DNA of 64,000 bases, taken from positions 1 to 64,000 of the forward strand of contig PCBK01000174.1 in assembly GCA_002731275.1 (NCBI GenBank), read 5' to 3'. The DNA comes from Deltaproteobacteria bacterium. Its GTDB lineage: Bacteria > Myxococcota_C > UBA6777. The translations under genes and the position numbers were made by a program. Numbering within the stretch: the first letter of the stretch is position 1; every line of letters starts with the position of its first letter. Shown here in pieces: positions 52,255 to 62,143 of the stretch. The notes beneath the pieces are model-generated. The model was not told the DNA's origin, searched no databases, and saw only the letters and a list, made by a program, of their open reading frames with translations.

Positions 52255-55223
52255 GCTTTGTACCCTCTCCTCACAACACACGGGCCCATCTACTCGTGAT
52301 GTCTTTGGCTGTGTGTGCCGTCCTGTTTCTCGTTCCAGCCTGCGATTGTGATTACGGAGAAGTCCGTCGCAACGCAGAGCTGACCTTGAATCCTTCTTCG
52401 GTCGTCTTTCCACTGACAACAGTCGGCGAGACGAGTCAACAGACGATCGAGTTCTCCAACAAAGATCAAGTCTCGTTGGAGATCACGAAGATCGAGCTGT
52501 CGAAAGAAAGCAACGCAGCCTTTACCCTGAAGTCAGACATCCCCCTCCCCCTCACCTTAGAAGGTGGAGAGAAGAAAACACTTGAGGTCAGCTTTGCCCC
52601 CACAAGCGGAGGTGGCGCGAGTGGAGAACTTCACATCTACACAACAGCCTCTAACGCCGACAATGAAGGACGTGTCGTCCTCAAGTTACGTACCCTCCTC
52701 AACGCCCCTGAGCCTGTCTTTTCTTGTGGGAAGGCGCTCGACTTTGGCAGCGTTGAGATCGGCAAAAAGAAGACACTCACCTGCACCCTCAAAAACCGTG
52801 GGACCTCGTTGTGGGGGATCACGGAGCTGCAATTCTCAGAAGGCGGACAACAGGAGTTCTTTGTCGACGCGACCTTCCCCATCGTGATCCAACCCAACGC
52901 CGAAGGGGCGACGATACAAGTCTCATACTCCCCTATTGACGCCGGAAAAGATGACGTTTTGTTGAAGTTTATCACCAAGGAGGACGGCAAGAGCAACGAA
53001 GACGAAGCGCCAGTCCTGTCGCTAAAAGGAAAAGCCGCCAGCGCTACGATTGAGGTGCAACCAGAAGCCTTGATCTTCCCATTTACCTCCAAGGGAAAAC
53101 AAACGACCAAGTCGATCACAGCGCTCTCTCGTGGCGAGATCCCCCTTGAGATCACGGGAATGCTTATCGAACCCGGTTCCAGTCCGAACTTCTCGGTCAA
53201 ACAGGGCACAACATTCCCCATCTCGATCCCCGTTGGAGGGTCTGCCTCTCTGCCCATCGAATACAAAGGCGGCGCAACAAACCTCGAACAGGGGATCGTC
53301 ACGATCGCCAGCAACGATCCAGACAACCCAAAAGTGCAGGTGCGCCTCTTTGCAGTCGCAGATGGTTGTGACCTCGTCGTTTCGCCGAGAAAGCTAACTT
53401 TTCCGACGCGGAAAACGGTCACCGTGATACTCACCAACCAAGGCAACCGAGCGTGTACGCTTAAACGCATCGCGCTAGAGCCGACCAGTTCGAAAGATTA
53501 CAAGATGATCCCAGGAAGCTGGCCGGTCATCAGTTTGGCCCCCAATACATCTCTCGAATTTTTCGTAGAATACCGTCCCTCCGACAACAACAATGATAAA
53601 GGAGAGATCACCATCGAGAGTGATGATCCTGATGAACCAACGATCACACTCACACTCGAAGCCCCTGTAAAAGTCGAAGCTTGCGAACTCTCTCCCAACC
53701 CCTTTGTGCTCAACTTTGGCCGCGTCCCCATTGGACAAGCCCAACAAAAGAAGCTCAGCTTCGTCAACGAAGGACTCCGCCCCTGCGAGATCAAGACACT
53801 CTCAGTCAAACACATCGCGCCCCTTGGCTTATCGGCTTTTCAGATCGTGCAACCTCCAACGCTGCCTGTAACGGTCCAACCCAACGGCACGTTCTCGGTC
53901 GAGTTGCTGTACGCGCCGAGCAAAGCACTTTGGTACGAGGCGCAGGTGATACTCGATAGCGACGATCCAAAAAGACCAAGCATGAACATCAAAATGCTCG
54001 GCAGCGCAGGTCCTCTTTGCATCCGCGCAGTCCCCGATACACTCGACCTCGGCAAAGTCAAAGCGAATTGTCAATCTGCCAAACAGACCATCGCGATCTA
54101 CAACATCTGCTCTCTACCTCTCGACATCAAAAAGATCGCGTTGACACAGGGGACATCGAGTGAGTTCAAGATCACGAACAGCAAAACACTCCCTGTCCAG
54201 CTCAAACGAGGCGAAGCTGTTCAACTTGAAGTGGCCTATCATCCGACAGATTTGACACAAGACTCTGGAAGCATCACGATCAGCAACAGCTCCGACACCC
54301 TTCCTCTTATGGAGCTACCCATCAAAGGAGCCGGGATCGCGACAGAGACTCAAAGCGATCAATTCGTCCAATCAGATACACCCAAGGTCGATCTCTTGTT
54401 TGTGATTGACGACTCCTATTCGATGAGCAAACACCAACAAAACCTGTCTAAAAACCTTCAGCCCCTATTGACTTACGCACAAAACAAAAAGGTCGACTTT
54501 CAAATCGCTGTCACCACGACCAGTGTCGAAGACAACCCGAGCCCCACACAGCGACCAGGGGGCTGCTTTGTCGGGACCACAGACAAGCTCCTGACACCGA
54601 AGACGCCAAACCTACTTGCGACGTTCCAAAAGCGCGTCATTGTCGGCACAAAAGGAGCCGCAATAGAGCGTGGAATGGACGCGATGTACCGCGCGTTAAC
54701 AGCCCCACTCCTCTACGATCCCAACTGCAATCTCGGATTTTTGCGCAAAGATGCCTCACTGTCTGTGATCTTCATCTCCGATGAGCCTGACCAGTCCATC
54801 AACTCACTCACATTCTACAATAAGTTCTATTTTAGTCTGAAAGGTGCCACTCTCTCCAAAACGATCCAGGCCTCTGCCATCACAGCACCGTGGCCTGGAG
54901 GTCAATGTCCAGGTGCCACGAGCAAAGGGCTCTATTGGACATTTGCGAAAAACTTCGGAGGTGCGACTGAATCGATCTGCAATACCAATTGGAATAGTAT
55001 CGTTCAAAAGCTCGCAGCGTCGACTTTTGGCTTACAAAGACAATTCTTCTTGACGCGCCCAGCCTCTGCCGCAAGCATCACCGTCACACTCGATGGAAAA
55101 CCCCTCAACAAGAGCAGTTACACATACGACGCAAAGAGCAACTCGATCTCATTCACCGAAGCCAACGCGCCCAAAGCCAAACAAACGCTCAAGGTCGACT
55201 ACTCCGCATCTTGCCAGCCCTAA
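52251..55223 (+). CDS. VWA lipoprotein with ASH-type repeats
   Basis: A 990-aa exported lipoprotein. The ATG at 52251 overlaps the previous stop codon (ATGA) and has AAGGAG eight bases upstream; longer upstream frames are not used. The signal peptide ends in the lipobox VPAC. Residues about 30-700 hold tandem Ig-like ASH/choice-of-anchor repeats (LDFGSVEIGKKKTLTCTL; LNFGRVPIGQAQQKKLSF; LDLGKVKANCQSAKQTIAI). From about residue 710 a VWA domain starts with a canonical MIDAS (VIDDSYSM). It probably works with the preceding VWA/MopE protein as a cell-surface pair. The ligand is unknown. Confidence 0.88.
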   Translation: MSFVPSPHNTRAHLLVMSLAVCAVLFLVPACDCDYGEVRRNAELTLNPSSVVFPLTTVGETSQQTIEFSNKDQVSLEITKIELSKESNAAFTLKSDIPLPLTLEGGEKKTLEVSFAPTSGGGASGELHIYTTASNADNEGRVVLKLRTLLNAPEPVFSCGKALDFGSVEIGKKKTLTCTLKNRGTSLWGITELQFSEGGQQEFFVDATFPIVIQPNAEGATIQVSYSPIDAGKDDVLLKFITKEDGKSNEDEAPVLSLKGKAASATIEVQPEALIFPFTSKGKQTTKSITALSRGEIPLEITGMLIEPGSSPNFSVKQGTTFPISIPVGGSASLPIEYKGGATNLEQGIVTIASNDPDNPKVQVRLFAVADGCDLVVSPRKLTFPTRKTVTVILTNQGNRACTLKRIALEPTSSKDYKMIPGSWPVISLAPNTSLEFFVEYRPSDNNNDKGEITIESDDPDEPTITLTLEAPVKVEACELSPNPFVLNFGRVPIGQAQQKKLSFVNEGLRPCEIKTLSVKHIAPLGLSAFQIVQPPTLPVTVQPNGTFSVELLYAPSKALWYEAQVILDSDDPKRPSMNIKMLGSAGPLCIRAVPDTLDLGKVKANCQSAKQTIAIYNICSLPLDIKKIALTQGTSSEFKITNSKTLPVQLKRGEAVQLEVAYHPTDLTQDSGSITISNSSDTLPLMELPIKGAGIATETQSDQFVQSDTPKVDLLFVIDDSYSMSKHQQNLSKNLQPLLTYAQNKKVDFQIAVTTTSVEDNPSPTQRPGGCFVGTTDKLLTPKTPNLLATFQKRVIVGTKGAAIERGMDAMYRALTAPLLYDPNCNLGFLRKDASLSVIFISDEPDQSINSLTFYNKFYFSLKGATLSKTIQASAITAPWPGGQCPGATSKGLYWTFAKNFGGATESICNTNWNSIVQKLAASTFGLQRQFFLTRPASAASITVTLDGKPLNKSSYTYDAKSNSISFTEANAPKAKQTLKVDYSASCQP

Positions 55224-55228
55224 CAGAC

Positions 55229-55618
55229 CTACCCCATCGGCGAACACAACTCCACGAGAAACCCATTGCAGTCGCGCACATAACTGACAACCTGTCCCCA
55301 AGGTTTCTTCGTGGGCGCCTGGATATCTTCGGCACCAGCCTGGACAGCTCTTTGGTGGGCTTCTTCGACGTTCTCTGTGATCAATCCCAACTCGAAGCTC
55401 GGCGCACGACCAGATCGTTGTGTCGGTTCGTACAACGCCCCAAGTTGCCCCTGGATCAACGAGTGCTTCGCGAACGCGAGCGTCGTCCCCCCTGTCTTCA
55501 TCTGACCGTAATCTTTTTCCTCTGTCAGCATCCCTCTTTTCAGTCCAAAGGCGAGCTCGTAAAACGCCATCGTCGCGTCTACATCTTCAACGTACAAAAT
55601 GGTATATCCAAACTTCAT
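55229..55618 (-). CDS. Glyoxalase/VOC-family protein
   Basis: A 129-aa metal-dependent fold protein made of two beta-alpha-beta-beta-beta units (YTILYVEDVDATMAFYELAF; FELGLITENVEEAHQRAVQA). Potential metal ligands include Glu123 in FLVELCSP, but the first-strand His typical of glyoxalase I is absent, so glyoxalase I activity is unlikely. Similar proteins act in antibiotic resistance or ring cleavage. GGAG lies five bases before the ATG. It follows the AraC regulator gene with a 96-bp gap and is convergent with the VWA lipoprotein. Confidence 0.88.
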   Translation of the reverse strand: MKFGYTILYVEDVDATMAFYELAFGLKRGMLTEEKDYGQMKTGGTTLAFAKHSLIQGQLGALYEPTQRSGRAPSFELGLITENVEEAHQRAVQAGAEDIQAPTKKPWGQVVSYVRDCNGFLVELCSPMG

Positions 55619-55714
55619 GACAACTCCTCTGTGTCAGAGAAAAGGTTTTGTTTCGAGACAATACAGAGGATACACAAGTGCATATCCCCTGTATTGTACA
55701 AAACGGACATCTAC

Positions 55715-56440
55715 TCAAAGAAGGGTTGCCTGATAAGCCGTAGGATGGAGTCCAGCGAAAGATTTGAACTCACGATTCATGTGCGCCTGATCGTAGTATC
55801 CACACATCACCGCAAGTTCGGCGAGTGTATGCGCAGAAGAACCGAGCAGATCACACAAATGTCGAAACCGCGCAAGACGCAACAACATCTTCGGTGACAC
55901 ACCAGTGTGAAGGTGACACAAACGCCGCAACTGTCGAGCCGAGACATGAGCGATATCACATAGCTCATCGATCGTACAGAGCCCTCTGTTTTCTTGGACA
56001 TATTGGATCGCGTGCTGTACAGGGGAAGGCTCTTCGCTCGACAACAGCGCACTCTCCAAAAGATAAATGCGCTCCTCTTCGGTGTCAGAGTGAAGCAATG
56101 AACGTTGCTGTGATGAGGAGAGCTGCAACGCTTCCGTCCAGATTTTCGACTGGTTGGCGTCTGGAAGCTGCGGCACAGAGAGCAAAGAAGACGCCATTCC
56201 GGGTTTACAACGAAAACCGATGTACGCCATCCCACGCCGTGAATGCACGACTCTCGCCTCTGTCATCGTCCCCACCCATCGGAGAGAGTATGCCCCAGCA
56301 TACGCACAAAACAAAAGATCCACACAACCATCAGGTAAGACGATGTGTTGTGAATCTTCCAGTGCTGTAAAGGACCAATAACATTCGATGGTTGAAGAGA
56401 GGTGAGTCGAGGGCGTATGTTCTGTATAGGCTGTGCTCAT
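55715..56440 (-). CDS. AraC-family transcriptional regulator
   Basis: A 241-aa regulator. The C-terminal pair of helix-turn-helix motifs is clear (TIDELCDIAHVSARQLRRLC; LAELAVMCGYYDQAHMNREF), ending in the typical SFAGLHPTAYQ. The N-terminal part (STIECYWSF, VLPDGCVDLLF, VGTMTEA, GFRCKPGMA) matches the DUF6597-type sensor seen in many AraC proteins. No Shine-Dalgarno sequence is seen before the ATG at 56440, so translation may depend on coupling with the upstream thiolase 38 bp away. It probably controls its own neighbour, the VOC gene. Confidence 0.92.
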   Translation of the reverse strand: MSTAYTEHTPSTHLSSTIECYWSFTALEDSQHIVLPDGCVDLLFCAYAGAYSLRWVGTMTEARVVHSRRGMAYIGFRCKPGMASSLLSVPQLPDANQSKIWTEALQLSSSQQRSLLHSDTEEERIYLLESALLSSEEPSPVQHAIQYVQENRGLCTIDELCDIAHVSARQLRRLCHLHTGVSPKMLLRLARFRHLCDLLGSSAHTLAELAVMCGYYDQAHMNREFKSFAGLHPTAYQATLL

Positions 56441-56478
56441 GGGAGTGGGTGAGAGGAGGAGATCATGGGGGAGGAACC

Positions 56479-57657
56479 TTAGGAGCGCTCAACGAGGAGC
56501 GCAGCGCCCATCCCACCACCGATACAAAGTGTGGCGAGACCACGCTTGAGATTGCGGTTTTTGAGCGCGTACAACAGGGTCACGAGGATACGTGTACCGC
56601 TCGCCCCGATGGGGTGACCGAGCGCGATCGCGCCACCGTTGACGTTGGTCTTCGCGGGATCGATTTCGAGGTCACGAACGACGGCCAGCGCCTGGGAAGC
56701 GAATGCTTCGTTGGCTTCGATCAAATCGAGGTCACCAACACTCCACCCTGCTTTATCCAACGCCTTGCGTGACGCGGGGATCGGTCCAATCCCCATGACT
56801 TTGGGATCGACACCTGCGACCGCGTAGCTTTTCAAGGTCGCGAGAGGTTCAACACCGAGCTCTTTGGCTTTCTCGGCAGTTGTCACGACGATTGCCGCTG
56901 CGCCATCGTTGATACCAGAAGCGTTTCCAGCAGTCACAGAGCCACCTTTTTGGAAGACAGTGCGGAGCTTACCGAGCTTCTCGATCGTCGTAGCTCTTGG
57001 GTGCTCATCTGTATCAAAGACGATTGGATCGCCTTTTCGTTGGGGGATCTCAACAGGGACGATTTCATCTTTGAACGCACCCGATTCGATCGCAGCTTGC
57101 GCACGATTTTGGCTCTCAAGTGCGAACGCGTCCTGATCTTCACGGGAGATGTTGTACTGTGCGGCCACGTTTTCGGCCGTGTTCCCCATGTGGATATCGT
57201 TGAAGGCATCCCAGAGACCATCCTTGATCATCGTGTCGACTAGCTCGGAGTGTCCCATTCGCGCGCCCCAGCGAGCTTGCTGCATCGCATAAGGAGCCGC
57301 GCTCATGTTTTCGCAACCGCCAGCGATCACGACCTCAGCATCACCCGCTTTGATCGCCTGCGCTGCCATCATCACAGCGCGCAGACCAGAACCACACACC
57401 TGGTTGATGGTGATCCCTGTTGTCGCGTGGGGAAGACCAGCGCGGATCGCGACCTGACGAGCGACGTTTTGTCCTTGCGCTGTTTGAAGGACACAACCAA
57501 AGATCACGTCGTCCACCTGCTCGGGTTGGAGTCCTGCTCTCTTCAGGGCCTCACGAACTGCCACTTCGCCCAGCTCGGGTGCCGATACTTTTTTCAACGA
57601 ACCACCAAATGTACCAATGGCTGTTCGGGCAGCGCTTAAGATCACAATGTCCTTCAT
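56479..57657 (-). CDS. Acetyl-CoA acetyltransferase (thiolase)
   Basis: A 392-aa thiolase that condenses or cleaves acetoacetyl-CoA. Active-site residues are Cys88 (NQVCGSGL), His in GHPIGASG and Cys in CIGGGMG; the start [16 protein letters not shown] is typical of the biosynthetic class II type. The ATG at 57657 follows AAAGGAG. It could serve polyhydroxybutyrate, ketone or mevalonate metabolism; no partner gene is adjacent to decide. It is upstream of the AraC regulator. Confidence 0.96.
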   Translation of the reverse strand: MKDIVILSAARTAIGTFGGSLKKVSAPELGEVAVREALKRAGLQPEQVDDVIFGCVLQTAQGQNVARQVAIRAGLPHATTGITINQVCGSGLRAVMMAAQAIKAGDAEVVIAGGCENMSAAPYAMQQARWGARMGHSELVDTMIKDGLWDAFNDIHMGNTAENVAAQYNISREDQDAFALESQNRAQAAIESGAFKDEIVPVEIPQRKGDPIVFDTDEHPRATTIEKLGKLRTVFQKGGSVTAGNASGINDGAAAIVVTTAEKAKELGVEPLATLKSYAVAGVDPKVMGIGPIPASRKALDKAGWSVGDLDLIEANEAFASQALAVVRDLEIDPAKTNVNGGAIALGHPIGASGTRILVTLLYALKNRNLKRGLATLCIGGGMGAALLVERS

Positions 57658-57898
57658 CAAACTTCTCCTTTAACCGTCAAGTTCGAATTGTATATATTCA
57701 GTGTGGCCTGTACGGCCACACACAATGTCGACACAACGTACCAAAAACGCAAGAGACACGCAACCATAACAACACAAACGAGTCATATATCGACAAAAAC
57801 CCTTCCTTCCCAAAGACATCTGGGAAGACAAGGGCACACATCAGGTCATTGTATCGAGCAAGGGAGTGTGAGGAGCAGAGAAGGGAGCTGAGTGGAAG

Positions 57899-60800
57899 TT
57901 ATTTTTTGGTGGGGACAGCAGGAGCCTGATATTTCTTCCATCGTTTTTTGAAGGCTTTGACGGACTTATCAGGATAGGCGTGAAGTTTGGGGAGCTTTTT
58001 GGGATCTTTTTTCAGCTGCTTGAGCAACCAGTTGACAGTCGCACGGAGCTGACGATCGTAGTCTTTCTCCATATCAGCGGGGGAGTTATCGACGACGTAA
58101 TCAGGATCGACGCCTTTGTTTTCGAGTTTCCATCCGACAGAAGGTGCCCACCATGCGTACTCAGGTTGTGTGGTCAGACCACCATCCATGAGTCGTTTGT
58201 TGGCGCGAATACCGACGACACCACCCCATGTCTTGGTCCCGAAGACAGGTCCAAGTTTGAGCAGTTGGAAGCTCTGACAGAAGATGTCACCATCGGAGCC
58301 AGCGTTCTGGTTGGTGACAACGGCGATATGACCGTGGAATGTACGCTCTGGTACGGTCTCGCTGAGAGGTGCGTTGCGCGCCTTGAAGAACGCGTAAATC
58401 TTACGCATCAATTTTTGCAAGATCAGCTGCGAGACGAATCCACCACCGTTACCACGTAAATCGATGACCATCGCGCGTTTGTCGAGCTGTGGATACCACA
58501 TGCGATAGAACGCGAGCAACCCGTCGTACGACATGTTGGGTAGATGGATGTAACCGACCTTACCACCGGAGAGCAGGAGGGTCTTCTTGCGGCGACTCTC
58601 AACCCACTTGATATAGCGAAGTTGTCGCTCTTTGTACCAGCTGATAGGCTTGACGATGATGCGACGAGCGCCTTCACGGACGGGTTTTTTGTTGACGAGC
58701 AGGCTCACCAGCTGACGTGCTTTTCCTTCGAGAAGTCGGTACACATCTGCTTTTGTGTTAACGGGCTGTCCGTCGATCGCGAGCAGATAGGTGCCGGCTT
58801 TCACCTTGAGATGATGTTGTGCGAGAGGAGAGACTTCGCTCTGCGCCCAGGGTGCGCCGCGGAAGATCTCGGTGAAGCGCACTTTTTTGCTCTTCGTATC
58901 GAGCGCAAACTCCGCACCAAGGACGCCATTGAGTAGGCGAGTGAAGCGAGGTCTGGGTCCACCACCCCATACATAGGTGTGAGACGTTCCAAGTTCAGCG
59001 ATCGTCTGTCCGAGCAAGTCGTTGAGATCGCCACGGCTGAGCAGACGTGGGATGAGTGTGAGATACTGCTTGCGGACAGCCTCCCAATCGATCCCAGCCA
59101 TATTAGGTGCCCAGTAGAAGTCACGTTGGTGACGCCACGCTTCGACGAAGATCTGCTTCCATTCGGCAGTTGGGATGACACGCATCTTGAAGATACCTTT
59201 GAGTTTGACCATCCCTTTTTTGCCTTTGGGGGCTCTCATCGTGCGAGCAGAGGTCACAATGATCGCACGGCCACGACGCATCGCGAGAGTCTTTCTATCG
59301 GCAGAGAGGGAGTAAGACCCCACGCCTGCCGCGAAGGGCGCCAGACGTTTCTTTTTGAAGTGGTACATCATCAACTTGACATGACGCCCACGTCCACGAC
59401 GGCTACCGAGTTTGAAGGAGGGGTAGGAGACGACGTACAGGCGATCTTTCAACGCGCTCAAACCGAAATAGTGGCCAGCAGGGACACCTGGAAGCTCATA
59501 TGCACGAGAGAGCAAGCCTTTGCGTGTGATCTTGACGGTCACTCTAGCTTTGCATTTGCACTTCTTCTTGCCTTTGTGTTTGCCTTTTTTGCACTTGCAC
59601 TTCTTCAGCTTCTTGAGGGCTTTTTTGACCTTCTTCTTGGCCTTTTTCAACGCCTTCTTCGCCTTCTTCAGTGCTTTTTTCGCGGTCGTATCAGCGGTCT
59701 TGAGAGCTTTTTTGACCTTCTTGAGAGCTTTCTTGACATCTTTTTTGGCTTTCTTCAGCGCCTTCTTCGCCTTCTTGAAAGCTTTCTTCGCTGCCTTTTT
59801 GGGTGCCTTCGCGAGCGCCTTGGCTTTCTTCAGCGCTTTGCCAGCAGTCTTCAGAGCGTCTTTCAACGCTCCCATGCCAAAGCCTCGCTTGCGCGCTTTG
59901 GGCTTGCTTGCTGGCTTCTTCGCTTTTTTGGCTTTTTTGGCAGCCTTCTTCGCTGCTTTTTTCGCCTTCTTTGCTGCTTTTTTGAGCGCTTTTTTCTCCG
60001 CTTTGTTGCGCTTTTGAAGGAGCGCATCTTTCGCCGCAAAGGGCGCGCGCGACTTCTTATGAAGGACGATCGCGTAGAGCTTCTGGGACTTGTCGACCAT
60101 CTCTGTGAAGTCAAAGCTCCCCATCATTGGGTTGATGTGACGACGGGAGACAAAGTACAGACGCTTTCCATCAGGAGACCATGAAGGATCGGAGTCATCA
60201 GTCCAACGCGCGGTCGCACGGAAGCTCTCTTTCTTCTTGGTGTCGTAAATCATGATAGAGCGGAAATAGTTCCGCTCATAGACGACATACGCGAGATAGC
60301 GGCTATCAGGAGACCAACGGTAAGAGTAAATCTCCCATCGGCTCTTGTTGGGGATCTGTGTGAGTTTTCCGCTCTTGGCGTCGGCGATCCAAAGACGCAG
60401 TTTGGCATCTGCGAACGCGAGAGACTTGCTGTTGGGTGCCCAGACAGGCCAGAAGCGCCAATTTTTTCCGCCTTTGGTCAAACGCTTGGGCTTCTTCTCG
60501 CCCATGGGATCAAACAGTGTAATCTCTTCTTCTCCCGACGCATCAGAGAGCGCAGCGATCCACTTTCCATCTGGCGAGAAGGACGCAAATTTCTCGTGGC
60601 TGTTGGAAGAACGAGTGACTCTGTAAGACATGCCTTTTTTGACGGGAACGTTAAACAGCTCGCCACGTGCGTTGATCACGAGACGTTTCCCTTTAGGACT
60701 GATATCAAAGCCCTGGAAGTAGCTCATGGTGTGGACAAAACGCGCACGCCGTTTCAACGCACCAGAGGCCAAGCGAATATCGACTTTTTGTGTCTTTTGG

Positions 60801-61705
60801 GTGAGGAGATTGAGCTTCCAAATATCCGCACCGTGTTGGTACACAATGCTGTCACCGCCGAGTGAAGGCCAACGTACGTCCCACTTCTTGTGGAAGGTAT
60901 GTTGCCAGATCTTCTTGCCCGCAGGATCGACGGAGTAGATGTTCCGAATCCCTGTACGATCAGAGATAAAGTAGATGCGTTTTTTGTGCCACATGGGGAT
61001 CGCATCGGTGCCGGGGTACTTGGTCAGCTTCTTGAACGATTGTTTGGCGGTGTTCCCGACCCAGATATCTTGAGACCATCCACCTGTGTATCGCTTCCAA
61101 TTGCGTGTCTCACGGCCAGAGCGGTTAAACGCGACGTGTTTGCCATCAGGTGAAAAAGACGCCCAAGAAGCGTAACCGATACGCACACGGCTGACTTCGT
61201 GCTTGCTTGTGAGCGCGACTTTGTACATCCAGGTGTTCCAGTGATAGTAGCGTCGCATCGAGCTAAACAGGACGTGTTTGGAGTCCGGCGTCCATCCAAC
61301 GACGACGTCGGGTCCTGCGCGGAAGGTCAAACGTGTCGCTGCGCCGCCTTTTGCGGGCATGACGTACACTTCGAGGTCACCATCAAAGTAAGCCGAGAAG
61401 GCCAGCCACTTGCCATCAGGTGAAAAGCGCGGACGGATCTCAGGTCCAGCGTGGTTGGTCAGCTGCGTGGCCAATCCACCTTTCGCAGAAACAGTCCACA
61501 GGTCACCACCTGCGCTGAAGGCGATCTGACCGCCTGAAATAGTGGGTGCACGATAATAACCAAGTGTTCCAGGCTTGCTGTCTGGCGCACCAGCAGAAGC
61601 CAACGCAGGCAACATCAAGCCCACGCAAAGGAACAACAGCCAACCACCCTGTTTGAGGATGGATGTGGGCTGGTGCCACCTCCAACTTTCTCTTCTTTGC
61701 TTCAT
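57899..61705 (-). CDS. Tricorn-type protease with Lys/Ala-rich insertion
   Basis: A 1268-aa exported S41-type protease homologue. The start at 61705 follows AAGGAGAGAAG and opens a signal peptide (WLLFLCVGLMLPALASA). The N-terminal beta-propeller has WD40/TolB-like blades (RPRFSPDGKWLAFSAYFDGD; WSPDSRYLAYVVYERNY). Residues about 560-725 are an extraordinary Lys/Ala insertion (KKALKKAKKALKKAKK) that ends with KCKCKKGKHKGKKKCKCK. The catalytic part follows: the Tricorn Ser-His motif GTSHTYV, a PDZ-like domain, VIDLRGNGGGFV and the nucleophile Ser1137 in NAGSDGDIF. Peptide trimming in the periplasm is likely. The insertion is not part of the family. Confidence 0.92.
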   Translation of the reverse strand: MKQRRESWRWHQPTSILKQGGWLLFLCVGLMLPALASAGAPDSKPGTLGYYRAPTISGGQIAFSAGGDLWTVSAKGGLATQLTNHAGPEIRPRFSPDGKWLAFSAYFDGDLEVYVMPAKGGAATRLTFRAGPDVVVGWTPDSKHVLFSSMRRYYHWNTWMYKVALTSKHEVSRVRIGYASWASFSPDGKHVAFNRSGRETRNWKRYTGGWSQDIWVGNTAKQSFKKLTKYPGTDAIPMWHKKRIYFISDRTGIRNIYSVDPAGKKIWQHTFHKKWDVRWPSLGGDSIVYQHGADIWKLNLLTQKTQKVDIRLASGALKRRARFVHTMSYFQGFDISPKGKRLVINARGELFNVPVKKGMSYRVTRSSNSHEKFASFSPDGKWIAALSDASGEEEITLFDPMGEKKPKRLTKGGKNWRFWPVWAPNSKSLAFADAKLRLWIADAKSGKLTQIPNKSRWEIYSYRWSPDSRYLAYVVYERNYFRSIMIYDTKKKESFRATARWTDDSDPSWSPDGKRLYFVSRRHINPMMGSFDFTEMVDKSQKLYAIVLHKKSRAPFAAKDALLQKRNKAEKKALKKAAKKAKKAAKKAAKKAKKAKKPASKPKARKRGFGMGALKDALKTAGKALKKAKALAKAPKKAAKKAFKKAKKALKKAKKDVKKALKKVKKALKTADTTAKKALKKAKKALKKAKKKVKKALKKLKKCKCKKGKHKGKKKCKCKARVTVKITRKGLLSRAYELPGVPAGHYFGLSALKDRLYVVSYPSFKLGSRRGRGRHVKLMMYHFKKKRLAPFAAGVGSYSLSADRKTLAMRRGRAIIVTSARTMRAPKGKKGMVKLKGIFKMRVIPTAEWKQIFVEAWRHQRDFYWAPNMAGIDWEAVRKQYLTLIPRLLSRGDLNDLLGQTIAELGTSHTYVWGGGPRPRFTRLLNGVLGAEFALDTKSKKVRFTEIFRGAPWAQSEVSPLAQHHLKVKAGTYLLAIDGQPVNTKADVYRLLEGKARQLVSLLVNKKPVREGARRIIVKPISWYKERQLRYIKWVESRRKKTLLLSGGKVGYIHLPNMSYDGLLAFYRMWYPQLDKRAMVIDLRGNGGGFVSQLILQKLMRKIYAFFKARNAPLSETVPERTFHGHIAVVTNQNAGSDGDIFCQSFQLLKLGPVFGTKTWGGVVGIRANKRLMDGGLTTQPEYAWWAPSVGWKLENKGVDPDYVVDNSPADMEKDYDRQLRATVNWLLKQLKKDPKKLPKLHAYPDKSVKAFKKRWKKYQAPAVPTKK

Positions 61706-62143
61706 CTTCTCTCCTTTTGAGTTGATGCAGGCCACCAACGAGGTACTCCGTGCCCTCGCCAAATGGCCCACCAAGATTCACTTCCAAAGATACGATTTAC
61801 ATGGATGTCTATTCACGAATATGTCGATTTTGTGCTTTTGAGTACGCCCAATGTATAGTCGTGTCAAGGTGGAAGCGTTGGGTTGGGCACGCTCATTTGT
61901 GTAGAAGGTCTGATGTTCAGGGACATTTTATCGGGGCCTCCCCCAAAAGAGGTCCACAACACTCTGCATCCCAAACAAACACCGAAAACATACCTTGTTT
62001 TGTGTTGCGCGTTTTTGTGCTAGAATCTTTCCCATCCACGAAATATTCACCTCACATCGAGCATATCGCTTCACATGTTGGGTGCTCTCGTGTGTTGTGT
62101 TTATCGCACCAACGCCTTCGCCAATCTTGGAGACCTCTGTTTG
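61706..62143. other. Divergent intergenic region (438 bp)
   Basis: Lies between the Tricorn-type gene and the antiporter gene and must hold a promoter for each. Apart from the candidate at 61998-62026 no clear element was found. Open frames here (for example 61750-62232 plus) lack a ribosome binding site and run into the antiporter gene out of frame. Confidence 0.4.
61998..62026 (+). promoter_or_regulatory. Extended -10 promoter for the antiporter
   Basis: TGCTAGAAT (62018-62026) is an extended -10 with a 5/6 hexamer; the -35 region 17 bp upstream (TTTTGT) is weak, which fits extended -10 promoters. The leader to the ATG at 62144 would be about 110 nt. Confidence 0.5.

Noticed and set aside
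58979..60184. 401-codon plus-strand frame with Phe/Leu-rich repeats
   Set aside because: Complement of the Tricorn-type gene; the Phe/Leu repeats are the antisense of the Lys/Ala insertion.
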